Origin: Oscillospiraceae bacterium
Lineage (GTDB): Bacteria; Bacillota; Clostridia; Oscillospirales; Ruminococcaceae
DNA: 64,000 nucleotides
Direction: 5' to 3'
Assembly: GCA_017405465.1 (NCBI GenBank)
Contig: JAFRAJ010000043.1
Coordinates: 17,232-81,231, forward strand
Under the pieces are notes generated by a model. It worked only from the letters and a program-made list of their open reading frames with translations. It was not told the origin of the DNA and ran no database searches. The position numbers and the translations under genes were made by a program. This document shows positions 27,152-35,346 of this stretch, piece after piece (position 1 is the first letter of the stretch; each line of letters begins with the position of its first letter).

Positions 27152-29689
27152 ATGGAACAATACAATGTAACTGGAATGAGCTGTGCCGCATGCAGCAGCA
27201 GAGTGGAAAAAGCAGTGAACAGCGTCCCTGGAGTAACTTCCTGTGCTGTCAGTCTTCTTACAAACTCTATGGGAGTAGAAGGAACTGCATCCTCTGCGGA
27301 CATCATTAGAGCTGTGGAACAGGCAGGTTATGGTGCCTCGCTTAAAGGCGCAGGAAAGAAAAAAGATTCATATTCTGATGTTGTTTCATCCAATGAGGAG
27401 GCGCTAAAGGATACTGAAACACCCATCCTCAAAAAACGTCTGATCACGTCTTTGGGATTTCTCCTTGTGCTGATGTACTTTTCTATGGGTCATATGATGC
27501 TCGGACTTCCTGTGCCTGCACCTCTTAATGGTGATCATGTCGGGATCGGTATCATACAGATGCTGCTTGCAGGAATAGTTATGGTAATAAACCAGAGATT
27601 CTTCATTAGCGGATTCAAAAGTCTGTGGCATCGTGCACCAAATATGGATACTCTTGTAGCCATGGGGTCTATGGCGTCATTTGTCTGGAGCGTTTATGCA
27701 TTGATCGCAATGTCTGTGGCGCAGATGAACGGAGATGCAAAGGCTGTAATGGAGTACATGAATGACCTGTATTTCGAATCAGCTGCGATGATACTGACAT
27801 TGATCACGGTCGGAAAGATGCTGGAAGCAAGATCAAAGGGCAGGACAACTGATGCGCTCAAGAGCCTTATGAAACTTGCACCGAAGACGGCGTTGAAGAT
27901 CATAGACGGTATAGAGGTCGAAGTGCCGATCGACGAGATAATGACAGGAGATATTTTTGCAGTCAGACCGGGAGACAGCATTCCTGTAGATGGAGTTGTT
28001 ACGGAAGGCATCACTTCTGTAGATGAATCTGCTCTGACCGGGGAAAGCATGCCTGTTGATAAAGAGGAAGGATCAGTAGTTTCTGCCGCAACTATAAACC
28101 AGTCAGGTTATATCAGATGCAGAGCTACCAGGGTTGGTGAAGATACTACTCTGGCTCAGATCATTCAGATGGTCGGAGATGCAGCGGCAACAAAAGCTCC
28201 TATCGCAAAGATCGCAGACAAAGTATCAGGTATATTTGTGCCAGCTGTTATTGGTGTTGCCGTGCTGACATTCTTCATCTGGCTTATCGCGGGCAAAGAA
28301 TTCTCTTTTGCATTAGCAAGGGGTATTTCAGTATTGGTCATCAGCTGCCCATGTGCACTTGGCCTCGCAACACCCGTTGCTATCATGGTGGGGAACGGGC
28401 TTGGAGCAAAGAACGGTATCCTGTTCAAGACGGCAGAAGTCCTTGAGGAGACAGGAAAAGTCGAGATAGTTGCTCTTGATAAAACAGGAACAATAACCAG
28501 CGGAGAACCGAAAGTCACGGATATTCTGCCTGCAGAGGGTGTAACCAAAGACAGATTGCTGAAACTTGCTTATTCTCTGGAGAGAAAGAGTGAACACCCG
28601 CTTGCCAGGGCTGTCACTGAGTATGCTGACGGTATGGAATGCGATTACGATGAAGTAGAAGAGTTTACAGCTCTGCCGGGCAACGGTGTCAGAGCAGTGC
28701 TGAAAGGTTCAGAGATAGTCGGCGGAAGCGTGGGATACATGAGCAGCCGGATCAATATACCGGAACTCAGCATTGCAGATGCTGCCGGACTTTCACAGAA
28801 GGGAAAGACTCCCCTGATGTTCTCCTTGAACGGCAAATACGCAGGAATGATTGCTGTAGCAGATACTATAAAGCCTGACAGTGTACAGGCGGTTTCTGAA
28901 CTGCATGGAATGGGTATCAGAACTGTCATGCTTACAGGAGATAATGAGCGGACTGCCAGGGCGATAGCAGATGAAGTCGGCATAGACGATGTGGTTGCTG
29001 GCGTGCTTCCGAATGGAAAAGAAAATGTCATCCGTGAGCTGAAGGACTCCGGTAAGGTAGCTATGGTGGGCGACGGTATTAACGATGCACCGGCTCTAAC
29101 AAGAGCAGACGTCGGTATAGCGATCGGAGCAGGAACAGATGTGGCTATAGATGCAGCAGACGTGGTCCTGATGAAGAATTCCCTCTTGGATATACCAGCG
29201 GCTCTCAGACTCAGCAGAGCGACTGTAGTGAATATAAAAGAGAATTTGTTTTGGGCTTTCATATACAATGTCATAGGTATACCGTTGGCAGCAGGTCTTT
29301 ATTATCCTATCTGGGGGATCAAACTTAATCCGATGTTTGGAGCTGCAGCGATGAGTCTTTCAAGTTTCTGTGTAGTGTCCAATGCACTTCGTCTCAATTT
29401 CTTCAAGCTGAGGGATCCCAGCAAAGATAGGGCATTAAAGAAAAAAGAAAAGCCTGCAAGATCAGAAGCAGAGCAGACGGAAACGATGACTATCCTTGTA
29501 GGCGGTATGATGTGTGAGCACTGTGAAATGACGGTAAAGAAAGCTCTTGAAGCTCTGAAAGGGATAACGGAAGCAACAGCAGATTTCCATTCCGGAAGAG
29601 TAATTGTCAAGTGTGACGGAGACATAAGCGAAGAAGAGATCAGGATTGCAATCGAGAATGAAGATTATGAGTTCATCGGTATAGAATAA
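27152..29689 (+). CDS. copA: Copper-exporting P1B-type ATPase CopA with N- and C-terminal HMA domains
   Basis: 845 residues. N-terminal HMA domain with GMSCAAC (Cys11, Cys14), eight transmembrane helices, SCPCALGLATPVA in the sixth as the Cu(I) path, actuator TGES, phosphorylation DKTGT, HP motif SEHPLA, and hinge GDGINDAPAL. After the last helix comes a ~50-residue linker and a second HMA domain with GGMMCEHC at about residue 785. The C-terminal HMA looks like a CopZ chaperone fused to the pump, and no separate copZ follows. It removes cytoplasmic Cu(I). AAGGACGG precedes the ATG. Confidence 0.95.
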   Translation: MEQYNVTGMSCAACSSRVEKAVNSVPGVTSCAVSLLTNSMGVEGTASSADIIRAVEQAGYGASLKGAGKKKDSYSDVVSSNEEALKDTETPILKKRLITSLGFLLVLMYFSMGHMMLGLPVPAPLNGDHVGIGIIQMLLAGIVMVINQRFFISGFKSLWHRAPNMDTLVAMGSMASFVWSVYALIAMSVAQMNGDAKAVMEYMNDLYFESAAMILTLITVGKMLEARSKGRTTDALKSLMKLAPKTALKIIDGIEVEVPIDEIMTGDIFAVRPGDSIPVDGVVTEGITSVDESALTGESMPVDKEEGSVVSAATINQSGYIRCRATRVGEDTTLAQIIQMVGDAAATKAPIAKIADKVSGIFVPAVIGVAVLTFFIWLIAGKEFSFALARGISVLVISCPCALGLATPVAIMVGNGLGAKNGILFKTAEVLEETGKVEIVALDKTGTITSGEPKVTDILPAEGVTKDRLLKLAYSLERKSEHPLARAVTEYADGMECDYDEVEEFTALPGNGVRAVLKGSEIVGGSVGYMSSRINIPELSIADAAGLSQKGKTPLMFSLNGKYAGMIAVADTIKPDSVQAVSELHGMGIRTVMLTGDNERTARAIADEVGIDDVVAGVLPNGKENVIRELKDSGKVAMVGDGINDAPALTRADVGIAIGAGTDVAIDAADVVLMKNSLLDIPAALRLSRATVVNIKENLFWAFIYNVIGIPLAAGLYYPIWGIKLNPMFGAAAMSLSSFCVVSNALRLNFFKLRDPSKDRALKKKEKPARSEAEQTETMTILVGGMMCEHCEMTVKKALEALKGITEATADFHSGRVIVKCDGDISEEEIRIAIENEDYEFIGIE

Positions 29690-29708
29690 TCATGTGTAAA
29701 TAGTAAGA

Positions 29709-29756
29709 ATACCGGCTTCTCAGACGGCATAGAAGTGCCGCTTAAGAAGCCGGTAT
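29709..29756. terminator. Bidirectional hairpin between copA and prmA
   Basis: Perfect 12-bp outer stem (29709-29720 with 29745-29756) and an inner CGGCA/TGCCG stem. Located between convergent genes; T-runs are absent, so efficiency is uncertain. Confidence 0.65.
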
Positions 29757-29772
29757 CAATATGATCTAATGT

Positions 29773-30840
29773 TTATCTGCGTTTTTGGGCGATAATACTG
29801 ATCCAGTCATTCATCCTGAGGATATCTATAACCTGCCAGGAAGGATTCGATGCAAAGGCATCTAAGACTTCATCTTCCCGTGAAGAAGCGAGACCGGAAG
29901 TGATGAAGACACCTCCCGGAGATGTGAATCTGTCAGCATATCCTGGAGCAGCAAGAGCCACGATAACAGGTGAAAGGATATTAGCAGTTACCACCGGGAA
30001 AGGTGCTGCAGTGAAACCAGATAGGGGATCAAGCAGGTTTGTTATATACAGACTGAATTGAGAAGAGTCAAATCCATTGATGCTGATATTGTTCTCGACA
30101 CATGGGATACAGCCGCTGTCGATCTCTGTTGCAGTTACATGCGAAGCTCCTTTTTTCAGAGCACACAGGCCGAGTATTCCGCTTCCGGTACCGATATCGA
30201 GAACTCTGTCTCCAGGATGCATGTACTTTTCAAGGCCAAGTACAGCAAGTTTAGTGGTTTCATGACTTCCGGTGCCAAATGCTGATCCGGGATTTATATT
30301 AATTAGGTTGACGGTGCCTTCTGTGACTTCATCAGAGTATTCCTGCGGAAGATCCATCCATTCAGGAAGAATCAGGATACTGCCAACTTTAACAGGTTCA
30401 TAGAATTGCTTCCAGTTGTCGATCCAGTCTGAATCGCTGGTGACTGATAGTTCGAGAGTTCCTGGACCTATATAGCTGTGTTTTTCCAGTTCCTTCAGTT
30501 TTGAACCAAGAAGATCCAGAATCTGTCTTATCTCTTCCTCTGTATAGATCCTGTCGTGGATAGTGTAAGAGTCATCTACAACGCCTCCCGGCAATTCATC
30601 TGTGCTGTCATCGGTATCATGAATCCTCAGATAGAACATCACGCGTGAACTGCCGTCATCAGGCATCATGTCTGGCGCAGTTTCCGGAAGGAGATCATTG
30701 AACATGGCTTTCATCTCTTTCTCGGAAGGAGGGACGTTATTCTCGATCTGAATCCCTGTAATACCGCATGAAAGCACGGCTGAGGAGATCAGATCCTCAG
30801 CTGATGTAACGGTATTTATAGTGATACAGATCCATTTCAT
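29773..30840 (-). CDS. prmA: Ribosomal protein L11 methyltransferase
   Basis: 355-residue SAM-dependent methyltransferase. The N-terminal ~130 residues form the substrate-recognition domain, here longer and more acidic than in many bacteria. Then WIDNWKQFYEPVKVG, INPGSAFGTGSHETT, SAM motif VLDIGTGSGILGL, ATEIDSGCIPCVENN and VTANILSPVI (post-I NIL motif). It trimethylates L11 lysines and N terminus. Its start overlaps the bioY stop by 4 bases (ATGA), so it is coupled to bioY; this pairing has no evident metabolic logic. Confidence 0.94.
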   Translation of the reverse strand: MKWICITINTVTSAEDLISSAVLSCGITGIQIENNVPPSEKEMKAMFNDLLPETAPDMMPDDGSSRVMFYLRIHDTDDSTDELPGGVVDDSYTIHDRIYTEEEIRQILDLLGSKLKELEKHSYIGPGTLELSVTSDSDWIDNWKQFYEPVKVGSILILPEWMDLPQEYSDEVTEGTVNLININPGSAFGTGSHETTKLAVLGLEKYMHPGDRVLDIGTGSGILGLCALKKGASHVTATEIDSGCIPCVENNISINGFDSSQFSLYITNLLDPLSGFTAAPFPVVTANILSPVIVALAAPGYADRFTSPGGVFITSGLASSREDEVLDAFASNPSWQVIDILRMNDWISIIAQKRR

Positions 30841-31403
30841 GTTGTTTCTTTTGTACTATTCTGAAAGTGAGAAGATAGTTTAAGAACTCTTTCTGCAATA
30901 AACTGTGACAGTACCAGTTTGCAAAGATCCGGGATCAGGTAGGGAACGACGCAGAGCATAAGAGCCTGAATGAATGAGTAACTGTTCCCGCGCATTGACA
31001 TAACATGAACGAACCAAAGAGTTCCGAATGTGTAACATACCGCAAGACCTAGGATCAGTACGGTATTTTCAGCCAGTCTGCCACGCATATGTGGTTCTGC
31101 TGCCATGAAAATGATCCCGCAGAAAAGGAAACCGATAATGTAACCTCCTGTAGGCCCGAGAAGGATCGCGGCTCCAGAAGAGAAACCTGCAAATACAGGA
31201 GCCCCGATCAGACCGAGAAGGATATAGATCAGAATGCTCATAGTACCGTATCTGCCTCTTAATAATCTGAGAGTCAGAAAAACACCGAAAGTCTGCATGG
31301 TGAAAGGTATCTCTACAGGAATGGAAATCCAGGCACATACCGCGATTAGAACTGCCATCAATGCCGTCCTGATGCTGTTTGCCGTTCTGCTGTTTGTGAT
31401 CAT
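30837..31403 (-). CDS. bioY: Biotin ECF transporter substrate-binding component BioY
   Basis: 188 residues with six hydrophobic helices. IPVEIPFTMQTFGVFL and LGPTGGYIIGFL are the BioY signatures. It binds biotin with high affinity in the membrane and, in Bacillota, shares an ECF energising module coded elsewhere; the CbiQ/CbiO pair of this window is dedicated to metal. GGAG precedes the ATG. I looked for a BirA operator upstream (31404-31497) and did not find a convincing one. Confidence 0.93.
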   Translation of the reverse strand: MITNSRTANSIRTALMAVLIAVCAWISIPVEIPFTMQTFGVFLTLRLLRGRYGTMSILIYILLGLIGAPVFAGFSSGAAILLGPTGGYIIGFLFCGIIFMAAEPHMRGRLAENTVLILGLAVCYTFGTLWFVHVMSMRGNSYSFIQALMLCVVPYLIPDLCKLVLSQFIAERVLKLSSHFQNSTKETT

Positions 31404-31497
31404 GATCTTCTCCGTTTATTATTGTTTTGGGTTGCCTGGAAATATATACTACATTGCAAAGAAAATAACAAGATTAAAGAATCATGGAGGATGTGCG

Positions 31498-31953
31498 TTG
31501 AAAAGAATCCTGGTAAAGTCTGTGTTTGATGCTTTTGACTATGTCATGGAGCACTATTATCCTGCCGGTATGGAAGAGTTTGCGGAGAGAACTGATTCTT
31601 ACGCAGTCATATCCATCCAGGACAGCCATACTGAAGGATTCGGTTTCAGATTCTTTCCCAGCAGCTCATGCAGAGATGTACTTACATTGCTTTTTGATGA
31701 TATAGACAGGCCGGTAGAAGGAGCAGTCATGTTCAGTGAAGATCAGGCTGATCAGATCATTTCTTTTATTGAACGCAATATAGATGTGGAAACTCTGCTG
31801 GTTCACTGTTATGGGGGACAGTCCAGATCACTTGCGGTTGGAATATTTGCTGCAGAGATGACGGGAATAGGTGACGAGCAATATTTTACACATGGAAGGA
31901 ATCCAAACAGTCAGGTCCTGGAGCTTTTGAGAGCAAAATACAGAGGAAAATAA
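31498..31953 (+). CDS. CX5R (dual-specificity-like) protein phosphatase
   Basis: 151 residues. LVHCYGGQSRSLAVG holds an HC-x5-RS loop, the cysteine phosphatase P-loop of tyrosine/dual-specificity phosphatases, preceded by a helix with EDQADQIISFIERN. An earlier Asp (LFDDIDRP) could be the general acid. The start is TTG 31498, fixed by GGAGG seven bases upstream; a longer frame back to 31234 would run antisense through bioY and is rejected. Divergent from bioY. Substrate unknown; similar small phosphatases are often unannotated in Clostridia. Confidence 0.65.
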   Translation: MKRILVKSVFDAFDYVMEHYYPAGMEEFAERTDSYAVISIQDSHTEGFGFRFFPSSSCRDVLTLLFDDIDRPVEGAVMFSEDQADQIISFIERNIDVETLLVHCYGGQSRSLAVGIFAAEMTGIGDEQYFTHGRNPNSQVLELLRAKYRGK

Positions 31954-31958
31954 AAGAG

Positions 31959-31986
31959 ATTGCCTGAGCATCGCTGCTCAGGCAAT
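31959..31986. terminator. Bidirectional terminator
   Basis: Perfect 12-bp stem (31959-31970 with 31975-31986), loop TCGC, then TGTTT on the plus strand. Lies between the convergent phosphatase and esterase-like genes. Confidence 0.8.
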
Positions 31987-31997
31987 TGTTTAGTCGG

Positions 31998-32726
31998 TCA
32001 AAGTTTTTCTGTCATATCGTGAAATGCCTTCAAAGCATCGTCATATCCGGTTGTATTCTCACTGTTGATGAAGACAGAGCCTCTTGCTTTGCTGGACAGT
32101 ACGGATTTCAGCTTTAGAAAACTATATCCGGAACTAATGACCATCAGAGGCGGAATGACCTGAGCTTGTGAAGCCAGCCTGTACAGGTCACTGGAATCAA
32201 GAACATCCTCACTGAGGAAATCATCGCCGTAGATCGTCTGCAGCTTTCTTATATATGCGGCTGTTGAATGTGCAGCATCCTGAGCAAAAACATCGAGATC
32301 TGTTCCGCATGCACCGTACGCTGCTGCAAATACAGGAACTCTGAACGCGAGACGTAAAGCCCCCAGTCCTCCCATACCAAAGCCAAAAACGAAATTATCT
32401 TCTTTTGTGTCAGATACAGGGAAATTGTCGTAGATGAAGCGGGGAAGACTGTCAGAGATATAGTCGAACCACCGTAGACCTCTTACCATATTTTCGTAGT
32501 CGGAGTGCAGGCCTTCCGGCATGACTACTGCTATATTCCATTCTTCGCTGAGTTTTTCTATACTGCTGAAGCGGACGTAGTGATCAGATGATCTTCCTTC
32601 TTCTCCCAGCAGCCACAGTACTTTCCACTTGTCTGTTTTTTCGGGTACCAGGGAAGGAAGGGCTATCGTAACTCGTGTTGAATTGTTGAGCAGAGGAATG
32701 GAACCTCTGAAATCAATGATTGCCAT
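31998..32726 (-). CDS. FrmB-type esterase homologue lacking catalytic residues
   Basis: 242 residues, a diverged copy of its upstream neighbour. Where that protein has the nucleophile elbow GISMGG, this one has GFGMGG (Gly117 in place of Ser); the oxyanion segment LLHG is LLGEEG, and the C-terminal GGHNFDTW His has no counterpart. The fold is otherwise kept (KVLWLLGEEG, IAVVMPEG, GLGALRLAFRVPVFAAAYG). It is probably a non-catalytic partner or regulator of the neighbour; drift is less likely since the frame is intact and coupled (TAATG, one shared base). Confidence 0.75.
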   Translation of the reverse strand: MAIIDFRGSIPLLNNSTRVTIALPSLVPEKTDKWKVLWLLGEEGRSSDHYVRFSSIEKLSEEWNIAVVMPEGLHSDYENMVRGLRWFDYISDSLPRFIYDNFPVSDTKEDNFVFGFGMGGLGALRLAFRVPVFAAAYGACGTDLDVFAQDAAHSTAAYIRKLQTIYGDDFLSEDVLDSSDLYRLASQAQVIPPLMVISSGYSFLKLKSVLSSKARGSVFINSENTTGYDDALKAFHDMTEKL

Positions 32727-33490
32727 TATCTGTCCGCTCCTTCCGTAATATAATCAAGTACTTCTTCCATCATGGGATCCCATGTGTCAAAGTTGTGTCC
32801 GCCATGTCCTATTCGTGAATACATCTCGATCCCAAGCTCATCAAAAATCTGCTTCAGACGGGAACATTCAGGACCTGCATGCTCGTCGTCACCCCAGCAC
32901 AAGGAGAGCCTGGGCAGAGTTATTCCTTTATTCAGATTCTCCTTTGCGAGACTGACAACATCACCTACAGAATCTCTGTAAGCTTCTGAGGAACCGAAAG
33001 CATCAAACAGTTCATGTCCGCCTCCGTGCCGACCGGATTCCAGAAGTGACATGGTGTAGACCATGTCTACCGGGGAACTGAAGCCGCAGGCGCCATAAAA
33101 CTTCTCCGGATGATTCATCGCGAGTTTGAAAGATCCGTGACCGCCCATCGAGATACCCATTATATAGTTGTCTTTTCTTTCGGTGGAAAGAAAAGTAAAC
33201 AGTTTTGGTGCTTTATCCACTACTTCTTCTACAAATGAATAGCCTTTCTCACCATATACCATGTCGGTATACACGCCCATATATGAACTTGGCGCGACTA
33301 TAGCCATGCCGCGCTTTTCGGCATACATACATATGGATGTATACTGGAAAGACTCGTGATATTCAGCGAAAGCACCATGCAAAAGCCAAAGAACTTTATA
33401 TGGAGGCGCAGTATTTCTTGGCAGGAAGACTGCGAATTCTCCGTCTCCTTCCAATATGTTGGAATAGAATCTGACATTTAAGAACGACAT
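32726..33490 (-). CDS. Alpha/beta-hydrolase esterase (FrmB/S-formylglutathione hydrolase-like)
   Basis: 254-residue esterase of the D-type family. VLWLLHGAFAEYHESFQ (oxyanion and lid), nucleophile Ser114 in IMGISMGGHGS, acid in CWGDDE (about 198-203), His232 in GHGGHNFDTWD complete a standard triad. No signal peptide. Such cytoplasmic enzymes deacylate sugars or small esters; several in rumen and gut Clostridia are acetyl or feruloyl esterases. First of a coupled pair with an inactive paralogue downstream, then next to a PAP2 gene upstream. Confidence 0.82.
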   Translation of the reverse strand: MSFLNVRFYSNILEGDGEFAVFLPRNTAPPYKVLWLLHGAFAEYHESFQYTSICMYAEKRGMAIVAPSSYMGVYTDMVYGEKGYSFVEEVVDKAPKLFTFLSTERKDNYIMGISMGGHGSFKLAMNHPEKFYGACGFSSPVDMVYTMSLLESGRHGGGHELFDAFGSSEAYRDSVGDVVSLAKENLNKGITLPRLSLCWGDDEHAGPECSRLKQIFDELGIEMYSRIGHGGHNFDTWDPMMEEVLDYITEGADR

Positions 33491-33500
33491 TTGTTATCTC

Positions 33501-34175
33501 CTAATCTGAAGAAACTGTGGCAGATTTGCGTGCTGCAGCTCTGTAAGTGAAGAACCATCCAAGAAGACAGAAGGGAATCGCTCCGATGGTATCAAGGATC
33601 GAATGCTGCTTGATCATGAATGTTGAAACACAGACCAGCGTTGTAAGTATCGTGGCAGCAGTCTTTGCAGAATGTCTTGATAAAAGACTGTCGTTCCACA
33701 AGGCTATGAGTGAACCGACTGACCATATGACGTGAAGGGAAGGAAATATATAAGTGCTGTTGTCAGCTGCAAAAATAAGGTTCAGCAGAATGGAAAGGAC
33801 ATCTTCTCCTTCAACAGCAGAAGGTCTTAGAGGCATACATGTAGGGAAGAATATGAATACGAAGTAGACCGGAATCGTAGAGATCATGATGTACTTCATA
33901 AATCTTCTGAGTGAATCGTAGTCCCTGATAAAGAACCATATCAGAGTGCCAGCTATCTGTGGAAACCACATGCAGTAAGGGATGACGAACCACTTAACTA
34001 TAGGAATGATCTCATCCAGCCTGCAGTAGAATGGCTGCCACTCTCCGAGCAGACAGATCCTGTTCGTAGTGAAATAGATCACACAGTGTATCAAAGAATA
34101 GATCAGTATCTGCAGTGTAGACGGGAGGCGTTCGCCTCCCGTCACCATATCTTTTATAATTGGACTTCTTTTCAT
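33501..34175 (-). CDS. Membrane PAP2-family phosphatase-like protein
   Basis: 224 residues with about six transmembrane helices. IFPSLHVIWSVGS (SxxH, motif 2) and KQHSILDTIGAI (HxxxD, motif 3) place it in the PAP2 superfamily; the first lipid-phosphatase motif (KxxxxxxRP) is weak, as in the inositol-phosphotransferase branch. It may hydrolyse or transfer a lipid phosphate at the outer membrane face. Ten bases separate it from the esterase gene, twelve from the DUF362 gene, so the block 36486-31998 may be one transcript. Confidence 0.75.
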   Translation of the reverse strand: MKRSPIIKDMVTGGERLPSTLQILIYSLIHCVIYFTTNRICLLGEWQPFYCRLDEIIPIVKWFVIPYCMWFPQIAGTLIWFFIRDYDSLRRFMKYIMISTIPVYFVFIFFPTCMPLRPSAVEGEDVLSILLNLIFAADNSTYIFPSLHVIWSVGSLIALWNDSLLSRHSAKTAATILTTLVCVSTFMIKQHSILDTIGAIPFCLLGWFFTYRAAARKSATVSSD

Positions 34176-34187
34176 CTGGATGTTATA

Positions 34188-35333
34188 TTACCGCTTTCTG
34201 ATTGCCTGAGCCGGACAAAGCTCCTGACAGCAGTAGCATCTGATGCATTTACTGTAATCGTATACAGGAGGGGAATCTTTTCCGTTATCAAAATGAACTG
34301 CTCCTCCGGTAACGGGGCAGTGATCGACACAGACGCCGCAATGGATACATCTCGTTTTATCAATTACCGGCCGTGAAAGTTTTGTTGCGATCCTGGAAAA
34401 GGTTCCAAGCAAAGACTTCGGGTTGCCTTTTCGGGCTACATTGAAATCTGCATTTCCGAATCTGTTGAAAAGATCTTTTCTGGATAGAACTTCCGCATGC
34501 CCTTCCTGATCCAGGGTCACAACCTCTATCTCATCCTCACGGCATGTGCCGATGCCACAGACCTGCCCTTGCTCATTGGTCGGAACGAGAAGAGGATCAA
34601 GACTGATTAGCCAGCAGTATACAGTATCCAGAGCAACAGGGTCGTCAGAGAAAAGCATTACATCCATCTCGACCGGATCACCGGAAGAAGGACCGTTTCC
34701 TTCCATCGCGATTATGCCGTCCATGATATGGAGTCTTGGCCTGACAGCTTTATGAATGTCAGTGAGCATCCTTGCAAATACTGTGGCGTTCGGAAAAGAA
34801 ACATGTCCGGCAGCTTTATTGGCGCCGCAAACAAGACCATACACATTTTTGACTGCTCCGGTTATTCTCTCCAGAGCATGTGTCTTCATCTTGCAGAGGT
34901 TTATGATCGCATCTGCTTCAGTCACTTCTTTGGCAAAGCGGAAGTGCTTTGCAGTAGTACCTTCCGGAAAGGGAAAGTCGACTGCTTCTGACATATCAGC
35001 AACAGCTGCACCGTATATTCCATCCTCCAGACCGAGAACCGCAGCAGCAGAACGGCAGCTGCCCATGGCAGGGGAATCTCCGAATTTGACTTTGCGGTAC
35101 CCCGCATCATCAAGTAGACGGAGCATGGCTTTGATGACCGAAGGATGAGTAGTTACGGCCTTTGACTGGTCGCTGGAATGAAGGAAGTTGGGCTTAACCA
35201 GAATATTCTCTTTACGGTTAACGAACCTTTCTATTCCTCCGAGAAGTCCTATACCATTCCTGAGCGTGTTGTAGACCTTCTCTTCCGAATAATCTGTACA
35301 TCTTAAGATAACGACTTTGGAAACACCATTCAT
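34188..35333 (-). CDS. DUF362 protein with C-terminal two-[4Fe-4S] ferredoxin domain
   Basis: 381 residues: a DUF362 domain (VNRKENILVKPNFL, GDSPAMGS, INLCKMKTHALERITGAVKNVYGLV) followed by a ferredoxin with CIHCGVCVDHCP and CIRCYCCQELCP. Biochemistry of DUF362 is unknown; the fusion suggests electron transfer. I favour ATG 35333, where similarity to relatives starts (MNGVSKVVILRCTDY), although the Shine-Dalgarno is poor; GTG 35366 overlaps the upstream gene by 20 bases and has AAGAAGG close by. Follows the ferredoxin-tailed aldo/keto reductase and may work with it. Confidence 0.78.
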   Translation of the reverse strand: MNGVSKVVILRCTDYSEEKVYNTLRNGIGLLGGIERFVNRKENILVKPNFLHSSDQSKAVTTHPSVIKAMLRLLDDAGYRKVKFGDSPAMGSCRSAAAVLGLEDGIYGAAVADMSEAVDFPFPEGTTAKHFRFAKEVTEADAIINLCKMKTHALERITGAVKNVYGLVCGANKAAGHVSFPNATVFARMLTDIHKAVRPRLHIMDGIIAMEGNGPSSGDPVEMDVMLFSDDPVALDTVYCWLISLDPLLVPTNEQGQVCGIGTCREDEIEVVTLDQEGHAEVLSRKDLFNRFGNADFNVARKGNPKSLLGTFSRIATKLSRPVIDKTRCIHCGVCVDHCPVTGGAVHFDNGKDSPPVYDYSKCIRCYCCQELCPAQAIRKR

Positions 35334-35346
35334 TTGTAAGAAGGAG

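Noticed and set aside
31404..31497. BirA operator before bioY
   Set aside because: Only isolated TTGTTA/AACAAT-like words occur; they are not in the inverted, ~15-base-spaced arrangement needed.
34188..35333. DUF362 protein as the missing LarA partner
   Set aside because: It has a ferredoxin tail and DUF362 motifs; no LarA His/Lys nickel-pincer site or LarA sequence pattern is visible.
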